From the NCBI RefSeq assembly GCF_917563885.1, contig NZ_CAKJTG010000006.1, positions 124,001 through 188,000 on the forward strand: a DNA stretch of 64,000 nt, written 5' to 3'. This stretch comes from Pseudoneobacillus rhizosphaerae (GTDB lineage: Bacteria > Bacillota > Bacilli > Bacillales > Cytobacillaceae). The translations under genes and the position numbers were made by a program. Each line of letters starts with the position of its first letter. Positions within the stretch are counted from its first letter, which is position 1. This document shows positions 44,455 to 54,070 of the stretch, piece after piece. The notes beneath the pieces are model-generated. The model was not told where the DNA came from. It worked only from the letters and a program-made list of their open reading frames with translations, and searched no databases.

Positions 44455-45369
44455 TCATTCATGTAATCGTAGCATTCCTTCAATCGTCACATGCGCGCAG
44501 CCCCCAACCTTGATGATGACATCGTTTTCACTAGGGATAATGGTGACAAAAAGGGTTCCTGCGCGGTTAATGGCATCACCTTGACCGATAGTCAATTGAT
44601 GAGTTTCATCTTTACTTAGTATACCTTCCAATACAAGATAACCGGCTAAAGCACCATTCGCCGCTCCTGTCACTGGATCCTCCGGAATGCCGATTGCGGG
44701 TGCAAAGTCACGGGTGTATAGGTTAAATCCTGGTTTTGCGTCGAAGGTAAATAGATGAGTGGTGCTAATTGAATGCATTTTATTTAACAACGCCAGCTGA
44801 TCCCATTTCGGTGTCGCTGAGTCAATAGCCTGATTTGTTTTCACAGGAACAATAAGATGCCAGTTTCCTGTATGGGCAAGCTTTATTGGAAATCGGTCAT
44901 CCAATTGATCAGGGGAAATGCCTACCAATTCAGCAATTTCTGAGCTATCAAACTCCATTTTTTTCACTTTAGGTGAAATTTGCGTCATGGTCACCATGTT
45001 AATCTTGTTTTCGCTTTTCTCCCAATGAACGGGAATCAGACCCACATTCGTTTCGTAGACGATGTGGTCTGCTTTTTCAGCCCATCCATACTCCGTTGCC
45101 AGCAGCCAGGCAGATCCGACTGTAGCGTGACCACAGAAATTGATTTCTTCCTGTGGTGTGAAATAACGGATTCGAAAATCTGCCTTCGGATTGGTTGAAG
45201 GCTGTAAAAAGGCTGATTCGGGCAAGTTTAACTCATTGGCAATCTTTTGCATTTGAGTTAAAGTTAAACCACTAGCGTCCGGTACTACACCAGCGGGATT
45301 TCCTTCAAACGGGTTTTTGGTAAACGCATCAATATGGTAAACTCGTATTTGCTTCATCACATTCATCAC
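44455..45369 (-). CDS. PhzF-family isomerase/epimerase-like protein
   Basis: 304 residues, the usual length of PhzF-like proteins with two diaminopimelate-epimerase-type domains. The conserved acidic residue is in 'NLPESAFLQP', with 'INFCGHATVGSAWLL' and 'EDPVTGAANGALAGYL' typical of the family. The substrate is unknown; PhzF itself isomerises a phenazine precursor. It is divergent from a LysR gene 104 bp away, which is the likely regulator. Confidence 0.9.
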   Translation of the reverse strand: MMNVMKQIRVYHIDAFTKNPFEGNPAGVVPDASGLTLTQMQKIANELNLPESAFLQPSTNPKADFRIRYFTPQEEINFCGHATVGSAWLLATEYGWAEKADHIVYETNVGLIPVHWEKSENKINMVTMTQISPKVKKMEFDSSEIAELVGISPDQLDDRFPIKLAHTGNWHLIVPVKTNQAIDSATPKWDQLALLNKMHSISTTHLFTFDAKPGFNLYTRDFAPAIGIPEDPVTGAANGALAGYLVLEGILSKDETHQLTIGQGDAINRAGTLFVTIIPSENDVIIKVGGCAHVTIEGMLRLHE

Positions 45370-45401
45370 TCCATTTCTTTATTAATATAATCATAACGGT
45401 G

Positions 45402-45419
45402 TTTTACTTTAACGTAAAA
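45402..45419. promoter_or_regulatory. Palindromic site between phzF-like and lysR genes
   Basis: TTTTAC-TTTAAC-GTAAAA is a perfect inverted repeat in the divergent intergenic region and a candidate LysR-type operator. Confidence 0.5.
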
Positions 45420-45473
45420 TGAACGTTTACCATATCATAGATGAAAAATAATTCATGGAAACGAGATGAGAAA

Positions 45474-46367
45474 ATGACTTTGTATCAATTACAAGTATTC
45501 CTTGCTGTCGTGAAGACAGGCAGCTTTACGAAAGCAGGGGAGCTTTTGCATGCAAGCCAATCGGGGGTTAGCCATACCATTGCTGATTTAGAAAAAGAAT
45601 TAGGAGTTCTTCTTTTTACACGTAATCGCAACGGCGTGAAATTAACTGAGACCGGTAACCAAATCTTAGTGCATGCTCGTGAGATCGATAACCAAATAGA
45701 ACAGATTTATCATACAGTTGCATCTACAAAAGGTGTTCAAAGCGGTACATTACGGATCGGTGCATTTCCTAGTTACTCAAATAAAGTCATTCCTGGTATT
45801 TTTCAAGCATTTCGTAACCACTATCCTGGAATAGAATTGCTTCTTCTAGAAGGAAGTTATGCAGAGATTGAATCATGGATTAAAGCAGGTGCTGTTGACC
45901 TGGGGTTTCTTCCCAACCCTTGCGAAGGATTAGACATGATGGTGATAGTTAGTGATCCATTGGTTGCAGTCCTACCAGCAACACATCCGTTGAGTAAGCA
46001 AGAAGTGATCTCAATAGAGCAGTTAGATAATGAGCCGTTTCTTTTGCTTAAATCGGGATGTGAAAGTCTTGTAATAAATGCGTTCCAAGAGAATAAACGG
46101 ATACTAAACACGCAGTTCGAGGTTTTGGAGAATTCCACCGTTATCTCTATGGTTGAGTCAGGGTTGGGAGTCACCATCGTACCTTCCATGATCCTATCCG
46201 TAAACTCGGTGAATATAGTGGTTAAGCAGTTGAATCCTCCAATAATTCGAGAAATTGGATTGGCTGTACGTTCGAAGCAAAATGTTACTCCAATTGTACG
46301 TGCCTTTATCAACGAAACAGATAGCTGGCTGGTGAAACATGTTGACGGTTCTACTGCTTCATTTTAA
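45474..46367 (+). CDS. LysR-family transcriptional regulator
   Basis: About 297 residues. The N-terminal winged HTH is 'FTKAGELLHASQSGVSHTI'; the rest is a periplasmic-binding-protein-like effector domain ('GTLRIGAFPSYSNKVIPGIF'). ATG 45474 is the natural start of the HTH domain. It probably controls the divergent phzF-like gene and itself. Confidence 0.92.
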   Translation: MTLYQLQVFLAVVKTGSFTKAGELLHASQSGVSHTIADLEKELGVLLFTRNRNGVKLTETGNQILVHAREIDNQIEQIYHTVASTKGVQSGTLRIGAFPSYSNKVIPGIFQAFRNHYPGIELLLLEGSYAEIESWIKAGAVDLGFLPNPCEGLDMMVIVSDPLVAVLPATHPLSKQEVISIEQLDNEPFLLLKSGCESLVINAFQENKRILNTQFEVLENSTVISMVESGLGVTIVPSMILSVNSVNIVVKQLNPPIIREIGLAVRSKQNVTPIVRAFINETDSWLVKHVDGSTASF

Positions 46368-46396
46368 AGCGGTAAAACCGTCCCCGTATTTTTCTA
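46362..46396. repeat. REP-like fragment
   Basis: TTTAAAGCGGTAAAA followed by CGTCCCCG, related to the palindrome at 13130-13177. It sits between two convergent genes and overlaps both ends. Confidence 0.45.
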
Positions 46397-48283
46397 TGCT
46401 CGCTTTAACAAAAATGGACCTGTGCAAATAACTCCCACCACGTATAAAAGTAACGCTACATAAGCCGGTAACAAGTGAATAAAGGTGGTGTATCCAATGA
46501 AATAATGGGTCGCTATCCCTGCTGCAAAAGCAGGAATGGCACCGATTGTGAAGGTCCACCAAACCCAACGTTCTCCCTCACGAATTCCCCATAACGCAAG
46601 CATCAATACTAGTAGGCCAACGCTTAACAGGGCACTTCCAAACCCAGCGCGGTCGTGAGCGATAACGGGTATTAAACGTTCATTAAATTCATTCAAAACT
46701 TCTGGTGTCATACAAATATAGATTATATCCGTAGCTACAAACACACTTGAAGCTCCAATGAAAGAGATTACTACTCCACCAACGGCTAATGAAGCCCCTA
46801 ATAGGATAAAGGAAAGCTGCCCATACAAACTCCACTTCCAAGACGGATGATTGAATTGGTTTGTTCCTGATGGTGATTCGGTAGCATTTCGTGATTTTAC
46901 AAATCCTATAATAAATAAAGGTAATAAAATCAACCAAAATAAGCCATGTAGCCAATCAAAATAACCATAGCCAATAAATAATAAAATTCCTAGGAAACCT
47001 GTAATAGCTGCAGTGTTCGTGGCTTTCCTCGCCCAGTGCAGCCCATATCTAATGCCATACCTTGCTAATTGCATATAAATGATTCCACCCGAAATCATCG
47101 TTCCGGAAAGCGTCATCCGGTCATGAGCCATAAAGTATAGAATGAGAGGGTTATAGTCTATAATATCTTTTCTAAATAGCCCTAAAAAGGCTTCATCGTA
47201 TGGGAGTATAATGGTTGTCATACTGAAAATCATCGCAATGAGTCCAGCAATCATAATGGCAAAACCAAACAACCAATACCATTTCCAACCTTCAGTCTGC
47301 CTTGATTCCTGAATAGTTCTTTTGCTGTATGCCTCGTTAATCCGTTTAGGAAGACCTGGACCAGCAAAAACATAGTCATAGCCTAACATAACAAGTGAAG
47401 CTCCTTTTTCCAATAATCTAATGGCATCTGAAGGCTCCCTGATTCCCCCTGAAGTGATAATGGGTATGTCATCACCAACCATTTCCCTTTTTTTCACGAG
47501 ATGTTTGTAAAGGGTTTCTGGGCAATCGTCCTCTTCCAAGAGAATTCCATCTGCTTTGAAGTCCTTATCTATTTGATCTACGTCATCATATGAACAAGAT
47601 AGGATAATGGGTTTTTTTATGTCTTTTCGAAACTGTTCAAATCGAGTTTCCGAAATAAAAGCTTGGCTGTTTAGGATAAATCCATCGCTATAAGCTAAAA
47701 GTTCTTCACAAATCTGTTTGATTTCTAGTTCAGTTCCCTCAACTTTAATAAAAAAGGGAATTTTCTTTTTCTTAAGCGAGGCTAATTTCATCTTTGCTGA
47801 TGTTAGCTGAATCGATGGGGGAGAATCGCTCCAAATCTGTTCCTTTTTTAAATCAACATGAAGGACCTCATTTTCAATGGATCCTTGAATCGATACCGGT
47901 CCAATCTCGACAAAACCAAAGCCAAGGTTTTGAAAAGCTTTTAGTCCAGTTAATTGGGGATCCACTTTGCCGCTTAAGCCAACAGGGGTAGAAAACGGAA
48001 TATGAAATAGTTGTTTTTGTATATTTTTTGAAGGAGATAGATGTCCAAGAAATTCGATGAACTTTTCACCTACTAATGTAGAAGCTATAGTGCTCATTCC
48101 ACGGTGGATAAACTCACGACTAAATGTTGGTGGCAGCTTCTGTAGCACAGGCTTGAATAAAGTATGGTAAGACCAATCTGGCATTGAATCTCCCCTCCAT
48201 CCATTTTTATCTAGTTTAGCATATTTCGAGAAAGTTTCATCGTAAAAAGGAGCGTAAAACCGCTCAAACTCGGTGTCCGTCAC
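46394..48283 (-). CDS. Dihydroorotate-dehydrogenase-like protein fused to a membrane domain
   Basis: 629 residues. Residues 1-330 form a DHODH-like flavin barrel ('FSTPVGLSGKVDPQLTGL', 'IPIITSGGIREPSDAIRLL' and 'MLGYDYVFAGPGLPKRINE', the FMN phosphate region). From about 345 on there are roughly nine membrane segments. Catalytic base and substrate residues of true PyrD are not clearly kept. The product may pass electrons to or act on a membrane partner; that is inferred. It may not make pyrimidines. Confidence 0.75.
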   Translation of the reverse strand: MTDTEFERFYAPFYDETFSKYAKLDKNGWRGDSMPDWSYHTLFKPVLQKLPPTFSREFIHRGMSTIASTLVGEKFIEFLGHLSPSKNIQKQLFHIPFSTPVGLSGKVDPQLTGLKAFQNLGFGFVEIGPVSIQGSIENEVLHVDLKKEQIWSDSPPSIQLTSAKMKLASLKKKKIPFFIKVEGTELEIKQICEELLAYSDGFILNSQAFISETRFEQFRKDIKKPIILSCSYDDVDQIDKDFKADGILLEEDDCPETLYKHLVKKREMVGDDIPIITSGGIREPSDAIRLLEKGASLVMLGYDYVFAGPGLPKRINEAYSKRTIQESRQTEGWKWYWLFGFAIMIAGLIAMIFSMTTIILPYDEAFLGLFRKDIIDYNPLILYFMAHDRMTLSGTMISGGIIYMQLARYGIRYGLHWARKATNTAAITGFLGILLFIGYGYFDWLHGLFWLILLPLFIIGFVKSRNATESPSGTNQFNHPSWKWSLYGQLSFILLGASLAVGGVVISFIGASSVFVATDIIYICMTPEVLNEFNERLIPVIAHDRAGFGSALLSVGLLVLMLALWGIREGERWVWWTFTIGAIPAFAAGIATHYFIGYTTFIHLLPAYVALLLYVVGVICTGPFLLKRA

Positions 48284-48520
48284 TATTCGTGGACATTTGA
48301 CTACGAACAGGGCCAGACACCTTTATAAATAAGAGGAGTTTTTCCGGTTAAACTTCGAAATAGGGATGGATTCGGGTATATAAGGGGATAATTTCCGGTT
48401 ACACGAAGCGAAATGCCTCATTTTGACGGTTTTAGAGTAAATAGTCGGAATCCTTCCGTCTAATTAGGCTATTTTCAGTTCTATTTCGAAATTAAGGGAA
48501 ATTTCTCCGCTTATTTTTCA
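48284..48520. repeat. REP-like hairpin and four spaced TTCCG motifs
   Basis: 48284-48322 holds a degenerate 'GTGTCTGGCCC'-type palindrome arm (reverse strand). Then TTCCG-containing motifs occur near 48342, 48393, 48454 and 48505 ('TTTCCGGTTA', 'TTTCCGGTTA', 'CTTCCGTCTAA', 'TTCTCCGCTTA'), spaced 51-61 bp. No gene is present in 48284-48764. Confidence 0.5.
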
Positions 48521-48764
48521 ACCCAAGATGATCATGTACCTTTATTGGGAAAACTCGCTTTCAGTTACTGTCCGTATACATCTGTCCATGAGCAGTTACT
48601 TACACCTTTTCTAGAAGTGACAGTTATTGTAAGAAAAACCCAATATTGTTGATAAAAATGAATTCAAGTAAATGATTAGTGGCTTAAAAAGGAATTTTCA
48701 ATTTGTAAAACGAATAAGTATTTACCAAGTATTGGAATTAAGATTAACGATTGGGGGGATACGA

Positions 48765-48962
48765 ATGTTTTTTGGTATTATAGCATTTATTGGTGTTTAT
48801 CTAATGCCTTTAATTTGTATTCTATTTGTTGTAAAAAGCGTAGATTTAGCTAAGCAAATTAAAAATGGAGATTCAGATACTGCTAAAAATACTGCTTGGG
48901 TTGCTATTACCTTTACAATTATTATCTATACCCTTGTTACCTTTGCTTGGGTAAACAACTAG
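48765..48962 (+). CDS. Small two-span membrane protein
   Basis: 65 residues from ATG 48765 (GGGGGG site). Two hydrophobic segments flank 'VDLAKQIKNGDSDTAKN'. It is paralogous to the protein at 61863-62042, which has 'ISIAKKLIKGQDVHNQ' at the same place. Unknown function. Confidence 0.6.
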   Translation: MFFGIIAFIGVYLMPLICILFVVKSVDLAKQIKNGDSDTAKNTAWVAITFTIIIYTLVTFAWVNN

Positions 48963-48980
48963 AGACAGGCTAGGTTGACG

Positions 48981-49124
48981 TTTGTTATTCCTGCATCTTT
49001 TAACTATGATTTACTTGAGGATTATGAAAACACCAATCGTAATTTATTGATTTTATTTTTGACACCTATACTCGGTGCTTGGTGTAGTTGGTAGGTTTAT
49101 AAGGTAATAAGAAAAAAGAAATAA
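48981..49124 (+). pseudogene. Membrane protein remnant
   Basis: A frame encodes 'FVIPASFNYDLLEDYENTNR', then 'ILFLTPILGAWCSW', a TAG, 'VYKVIRKKK' and a stop. It reads as the C-terminus of a lost membrane protein. No start is present. Confidence 0.4.
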
Positions 49125-49147
49125 TGTAATCGTTTATTCTAAATGTT

Positions 49148-49200
49148 TAGCTGGTCGGTGAATCTCTTTGTATATGCAGGCACGTTGTGAGGTTCGCAGG
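49148..49200 (-). pseudogene. Fragment of a tyrosine recombinase gene
   Basis: On the reverse strand it reads 'RTSQRACIYKEIH', matching 'RISQRAGINKEIH' of the recombinase at 56855-57682, and the nucleotide match spans about 50 bp. Only this piece is left. Confidence 0.6.
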
Positions 49201-49222
49201 GGGGGACGTTATGTAACAAATA

Positions 49223-49305
49223 CTGTTAGTAACGGAGTACATTACTGGAACAACAGTAATGTATTTTTTCTTTTTCAAGTAAAGGGCAGGTTTGTTCAAT
49301 AAGAA
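49223..49305 (+). repeat. Array repeat copy 19, compact hairpin with right box
   Basis: 'GTTAGTAACGGAG', hairpin TACATTACTG/CAGTAATGTA, T-run, then the right box 'AAAGGGCAGGTTTGTTCAAT'. It is a clear example of the compact form. Confidence 0.8.
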
Positions 49306-49441
49306 ATCACAAAAGAAGGAGCATTTACTATAAAATAAGATTTAACATTACTAATGTCTAATAAATAGTAATGCAAAAAATTGAGATTATGCACATGAGT
49401 ATTATTACACGACATAAATAAAAATAAATGGGGGTATAGTT

Positions 49442-49729
49442 ATGTGGGCAATATTAGGGGTTATTGCCATAGTAGTAACTGTTATAAATCTTTCTTTGTA
49501 TGCAGCAGGAAAGGATTATAAGCTGTCTATGGCGATGGCATTATCATTTACAGCATTAACAATTTGTGCAGATTACAGTTATTTAACTCGGTGGGTAAAA
49601 GCGGAAGATTGGGCGGCTTTATCGGATGTAATACCTGGTATGGCAAGGGCATTTTGGTTTTTGACAATTGTTTCTATCTTGCTAAATATAGCACCTATAT
49701 TTTTAGAACGAAAACGTAAGAAATTATGA
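49442..49729 (+). CDS. Small membrane protein
   Basis: 95 residues with three membrane segments and a basic C-terminus. ATG after GGGGGTA. Unknown family. The following 240 bases (49730-49970) hold nothing recognisable. Confidence 0.6.
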   Translation: MWAILGVIAIVVTVINLSLYAAGKDYKLSMAMALSFTALTICADYSYLTRWVKAEDWAALSDVIPGMARAFWFLTIVSILLNIAPIFLERKRKKL

Positions 49730-49970
49730 CTTATGCAATTAATAAATTGAAAAGTAGGAAAACCACCCCCTAGTTGAACGGGAGATGGTCATATGCCTTG
49801 AGTATATGTCTTGTTTTTACAAGAATCTCCTATTTCAAACAACGTTAAAGTTGTTAAGTGGGGGTAGTTCAATACCACATCTTATAAACAAACTATTCAT
49901 AAGAAAAAAGATGAAATGTCTAATAAAAGAGTAGTAGGGTATTTAAAAGTAGTCAAGGTAGGTGATCGGA

Positions 49971-50215
49971 ATGGAAAAACAAATTCTGAATTTATTGGTT
50001 GAAATGAAGGATAGACTAAAAAGAGTAGAAGAAACCGTAAACAGAATTGAATCTTCTCAAACTGAAGATGTCGTTGGATTGCTAAAAGTGACTAAAAAGA
50101 AACAGACTTTGAAGTTGATTATCTAAACAATAGAGTAACGGAAATGGACAAAAGACTTTTTAACGAATATAAAACCATAATATCAAATTGTAACAATTTG
50201 AAGCAGCATAGTTAA
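49971..50215 (+). pseudogene. Coiled-coil protein with a frameshift
   Basis: ATG 49971 (AAGGTAGGTGAT upstream) opens a coiled coil 'EMKDRLKRVEETVNRIES' that stops at 50126. The other frame continues it: 'KETDFEVDYLNNRVTEMDKR' to the TAA at 50213. One base lost or gained in the A-run near 50090-50102 explains the break. The intact form would have about 81 residues. 50216-50434 shows no gene. Confidence 0.65.
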
Positions 50216-50434
50216 AAACGATGGTAAGACTTTTGAAAATTTTAAATCCATTTGTTCACAGTAACTCTTGGTAAAATTTGTTGGTCACACTTACTAATTT
50301 ATAAGACCGGAGCATATTTCCGTATTAGGTATAAGTAGTCCGACGCCATTGAACGACCTGTTGGAGTCATTTAACAAATACGCTTGAATACTGGTGAATG
50401 GTATATACAACTACGTATATAGGGGGAGTTTTTA

Positions 50435-50797
50435 ATGAGATTTATGATGATTGTTAAAGCTTCAAAGGATTCAGAAGCAGGTACGATGCCAAAGGAGCAG
50501 ATGGAGCAGATGTTTGCCGAGATGAAGAAATACAATGATGAACTGAAGGAAACGGGTGTCCTGGTGGCAGTAGGGGGACTCCATCCAAGCTCCAACGGAA
50601 TTCGTATTTTGTACCCTGTTCCAGGAGAACCTCCAACTATTGAAGAAGGACCTTTCACCGAAATCAAGGAGTTGGTTGCGGGATATTGGTTCATAGATGT
50701 GAACTCTCGTGAGGAAGCCATCGAGTGGGCGATGCGTGCACCAGATCCGCATGGCCTTGGAGAAGGACAAATTGAACTTCGCCAAGTATTCGAATAG
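50435..50797 (+). CDS. YciI-like (YCII/DGPF) domain protein
   Basis: 120 residues with the pattern 'MRFMMIVKASKDSEAG', 'GGLHPSSNGIRI', 'EGPFTEIKELVAGYWFIDV' and 'AIEWAMRAPDPHG' of the YCII-related/DGPF family. Function is generally unknown; some members are fused to sigma factors or redox enzymes. ATG with AGGGGG upstream. Confidence 0.85.
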   Translation: MRFMMIVKASKDSEAGTMPKEQMEQMFAEMKKYNDELKETGVLVAVGGLHPSSNGIRILYPVPGEPPTIEEGPFTEIKELVAGYWFIDVNSREEAIEWAMRAPDPHGLGEGQIELRQVFE

Positions 50798-50984
50798 ACA
50801 GAATAAGATGTTCGATACTCTTTTCGATAGAAGAAACTTCAAGAAAAGGGAGATCAGTGTATTTCATCTTTAATTAATGAATTAAAATCATTAAATAACT
50901 CCTTTAGTTTTGTAGATTCATAGCCATTCATGCATCTATTTTTAGTATTATGTAACATCAAGTGTATTTATATTTATATCCTTA

Positions 50985-51027
50985 AGCAACGGGAGCGATT
51001 GTTCAAATAAGAGCAATCGCCTTTTTG
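50985..51027 (+). repeat. Array repeat copy 20, compact hairpin
   Basis: 'TTAAGCAACGGGAGCGATTG' with hairpin GCGATTG/CAATCGC and T-run. The next 390 bases (51028-51420) are AT-rich and show no gene. Confidence 0.7.
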
Positions 51028-51420
51028 TGTGTAATAATTCCGTTCATACCATAATAGCAATGGTTGAATGACCTATTTGTGGTAAAATATGGTTGAAATA
51101 TAAATTTAGAATTCTTATAGGATATGGCACAATATATCACTAATTACAGCGGTCATTAAATGTAAAATAGGGTGCTTCGTTTTAATAAACAAAATCAATA
51201 ATCTAGGTTTATATTGTACTTCTTTCTATTCCTTCAAATGACTTTTTAACAAAAGAGACCACTTTTTACAGTTAAAAGTTATACTTCAACTAAAAATTCA
51301 AACAGTCTAAGTTTTTATCTATGAATATGAAAAAAACTGGATAAACTCAACTTAATTCGCAAAAGAAGATATCATAGATAGAAAACTCGAGTTTATTTCT
51401 AAAAGATGAGGGGATATTGA

Positions 51421-51813
51421 ATGCGGGGATATAAAAGAAGACAATCGATAAAGGATTGGACTATTCTATTTTCAGTCATTTTTACAATAATTGGAACTGC
51501 AGCATATTATGTTGTTTTTTTTACTCCAAAAAATTCACTCGAGTTATATCAAGCAATTACATTTGCAGATGATTTTGAAGAGGTACAAAAATTAATGTTA
51601 AAAGAATACGAAGGCAATTTTAAGAAAGAGGATTTTGAGTATATAACTAGTTTGGCTAAAACTGCTAAAAAGGTTCGTCAATTTACTTTATTCGAATATG
51701 ATGAAAAAACCTTTGTTATTATGACATCACCAGGAACAGAAAGATTAAAAGTGCTTTCAGTTGAAGAACTGCCCAAAGAAATTAGAGATTATTTTCTAGA
51801 GTTAGAGCCTTAA
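51421..51813 (+). CDS. Membrane-anchored protein, unknown
   Basis: 130 residues. One N-terminal membrane segment ('WTILFSVIFTIIGTAAYYVV') precedes a small domain that ends 'LSVEELPKEIRDYFLELEP'. It resembles many single-span Bacillus proteins of unknown function. ATG with GAGGGG upstream. Confidence 0.6.
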   Translation: MRGYKRRQSIKDWTILFSVIFTIIGTAAYYVVFFTPKNSLELYQAITFADDFEEVQKLMLKEYEGNFKKEDFEYITSLAKTAKKVRQFTLFEYDEKTFVIMTSPGTERLKVLSVEELPKEIRDYFLELEP

Positions 51814-51967
51814 TAAAATATAGAAGGTCTTAGTTTACCATTCTAAGAGGGGATTCATTTAATTTTAATGCAAGTAAAGGCCGTTTATTGGAGTAAATCA
51901 AGTGAATTAATGGTTTTGTTCGGAATAAGAAGATTTGGAGAGAAAAGAGGAGGGAAGGAAACTAAAA

Positions 51968-52546
51968 ATGAAAATAAAGAAACGCTATCTAATTTTTTTC
52001 GCTGTACTACTATTACTTGTGTATTTTGATCCTCTTTCTACTGGATACTCGTTAACTGAAGAGTCAGCAATTCGAAATTCATTTCCAAATCAAGGTGGGG
52101 AAATTGTATTTGAAAAAAAAATTGATAATAATAAAGTCGTCGTTTGGGATACTGGCCCTGAAAGTTACGTGAAACTGTTAAGGAAAGAACTAGGGATCTT
52201 CTATCGGGTACATGCAGCGAATGCGGTTAGTGGAATAACATCTGATAACAAGATGAAATTTACTGTGGATGCGACTCTCAAAGATGACATATATTATGAC
52301 ACAGTATTTGCAGCAGAAATATTAGATAAAAAAATTGTCAAAGTAATAGTTAGTAATAATGGGATAAATAATATAAATGACATAAATTTGACATTAAGAG
52401 AAGTGGAAGAGAAATCCACCGTGTATATCGAAATGGATGTAATAAATGGATATGCTGCCCATTATAGTTATTTACACAACTCTGATGTAGGGGGATTTTT
52501 ATTCCGTGGGTTAAATTCAGAGGGGAAAGTTATCTCAATCCAGTAG
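51968..52546 (+). CDS. Membrane-anchored protein, intact paralogue of 27999-28559
   Basis: About 192 residues. N-terminal anchor ('YLIFFAVLLLLVYF'), then 'SAIRNSFPNQGGEIVFEKK', 'KVVVWDTGPESYVKLL' and 'YAAHYSYLHNSDVGGFLFRG'. It resembles secreted Bacillus proteins of unknown function. ATG 51968 follows GGAGGGAAGG. Its 3' end is nearly identical in bases to the paralogue (about 52430-52475 against 28446-28491). Confidence 0.65.
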   Translation: MKIKKRYLIFFAVLLLLVYFDPLSTGYSLTEESAIRNSFPNQGGEIVFEKKIDNNKVVVWDTGPESYVKLLRKELGIFYRVHAANAVSGITSDNKMKFTVDATLKDDIYYDTVFAAEILDKKIVKVIVSNNGINNINDINLTLREVEEKSTVYIEMDVINGYAAHYSYLHNSDVGGFLFRGLNSEGKVISIQ

Positions 52547-52742
52547 AAAAAATATTTCTTTTTTATTGGCTTAAAGTACGATGACTTTTGTACCTATGGG
52601 GATGTTCCTTCTATTTTGAAAAATGATTTCTCAAAATCTATATGATTTTCAAATCAAAGACTATTAATTGGATAGGATAAGTCAACCAGTAGAGACCTTC
52701 GGAAAAGCAACAAATATTGTCATAGATAGGAAGGGGTTTTAG

Positions 52743-53036
52743 GTGAATGAAAAATTGGAAAATCATTGGGTTTACAGTATTTGTACCTTTTGCATTACAA
52801 TATTGTTAACATTAATTGTCCCCGATTATATAAAAGAGAAGACAAAGGATTCGCTAGTTCACAATCCAGAAATCTCCCAATTATTAAATGGGACTGAAAT
52901 TGAAAATATTACTTATTTAGGAAATGATACATATATGATTATAGCAAATAACAAGAATTATATTGCTATAAAAAAATACTATTCTGTAATGAATTATAGA
53001 TGGTATCTTTACGAAAAAATAAATGAATGGGGATAA
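52743..53036 (+). CDS. Small membrane-anchored protein
   Basis: 97 residues with one membrane segment ('SICTFCITILLTLIV') and a C-terminal domain. GTG start after GGAAGGGG. Unknown. Confidence 0.55.
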   Translation: MNEKLENHWVYSICTFCITILLTLIVPDYIKEKTKDSLVHNPEISQLLNGTEIENITYLGNDTYMIIANNKNYIAIKKYYSVMNYRWYLYEKINEWG

Positions 53037-53044
53037 TACTGGAG

Positions 53045-53160
53045 ATTATTCTAGGATAGACAATTAAGAAGAGCATTCATCAAGAAGGTGATAGGCTCTT
53101 TTTGTTTAAATTGATTGATAGAAAAATAAATGGCCAGGTAGCTATCGTTTCAAGAAGGCA
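53045..53160 (+). repeat. Repeat family, weak compact form
   Basis: 'AGAGCATTCATCAAGAAGG' pairs loosely with GGCTCTTTTT, then the right-box-like 'ATGGCCAGGTAGCTATCG'. It starts just after the preceding stop. Confidence 0.45.
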
Positions 53161-53267
53161 ATTTGATATTCAAATATAGTCAGTTCAGAATAATTTTCTC
53201 CAACTATTATTATATCTTATGAACACCTTTACGCTTAATACTATTAAATTAAAGGGAGTACCACTTA

Positions 53268-53744
53268 ATGGAAAAAACGAATTACATGGAATTATGTCAT
53301 TTTTCAATCGAACATGTAGATGTATTAAATTCATTTGAACTACCTGTAGAACAAGAACAATTCACCGCGTTACCAATCAATTATCAAGCAGTGACTGATG
53401 GTCAATATCGAATGGTAATTCTTTCAGGTCATGAACCAGTAGGCTTTTTTTTGTTACACTCAACTGATCGAGTAAAAGAATATTCTAATAATCCTAAGGC
53501 AATGTTACTAACTTCATTTTCTATTAATCATAAGAATCAAGGAAAAGGTTTTGCGAAACAAGCAATGTTATTACTAAATGAGTTTGTTAAGTCTGAATTT
53601 CCTAGCTGCAATGAAATTGTATTAGCTGTTAACCATAAGAATATTACTGCTCAACAACTGTATTTAAAAGTAGGATTTCAAGATACTGGAGAAAGAAAAA
53701 TGGGACCAATCGGTGAACAGTTTATTATGAACTTAAAGCTGTAA
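53268..53744 (+). CDS. GNAT-family N-acetyltransferase
   Basis: 158 residues. The acetyl-CoA pyrophosphate loop is 'NQGKGFAKQAMLLL' and the C-terminal 'NHKNITAQQLYLKVGFQDTG' is a typical motif B. The substrate is unknown. ATG preceded by AAAGGGAG. Confidence 0.85.
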   Translation: MEKTNYMELCHFSIEHVDVLNSFELPVEQEQFTALPINYQAVTDGQYRMVILSGHEPVGFFLLHSTDRVKEYSNNPKAMLLTSFSINHKNQGKGFAKQAMLLLNEFVKSEFPSCNEIVLAVNHKNITAQQLYLKVGFQDTGERKMGPIGEQFIMNLKL

Positions 53745-53987
53745 AAAACATAGCTGTGACCGCTTGAAAGAAATGACACAGTTGTTGCTAAATTAATTGG
53801 GTCTTTTTTTTCCAATTTGAAACGTACATTTTTACATGGAGAAGCATATATGATTGCGTATTTAGTAAGGTTAGACCTTGTTTTACTGTTTCTAAAAGTA
53901 TTCAATGTATGAATTGGCACTATATTAGAGAATCATTAGTTATGTATACAAACTAATATTTATGCATATTTTTAAAGTTATCTTTGC

Positions 53988-54024
53988 TGCACTAACTAGC
54001 AGGTTAGTTGAACAAATTGGAGAA
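53988..54024 (+). repeat. Repeat family, fused short form
   Basis: 'GCACTAACTAGCAGGTTAG' then TTGAACAAATTGGAG, 47 bp before the start of the oxidase gene. Confidence 0.6.
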
Positions 54025-54070
54025 TATTTATACTGCATGTATATGATTAATTGATAAATTGGAGGATTTA

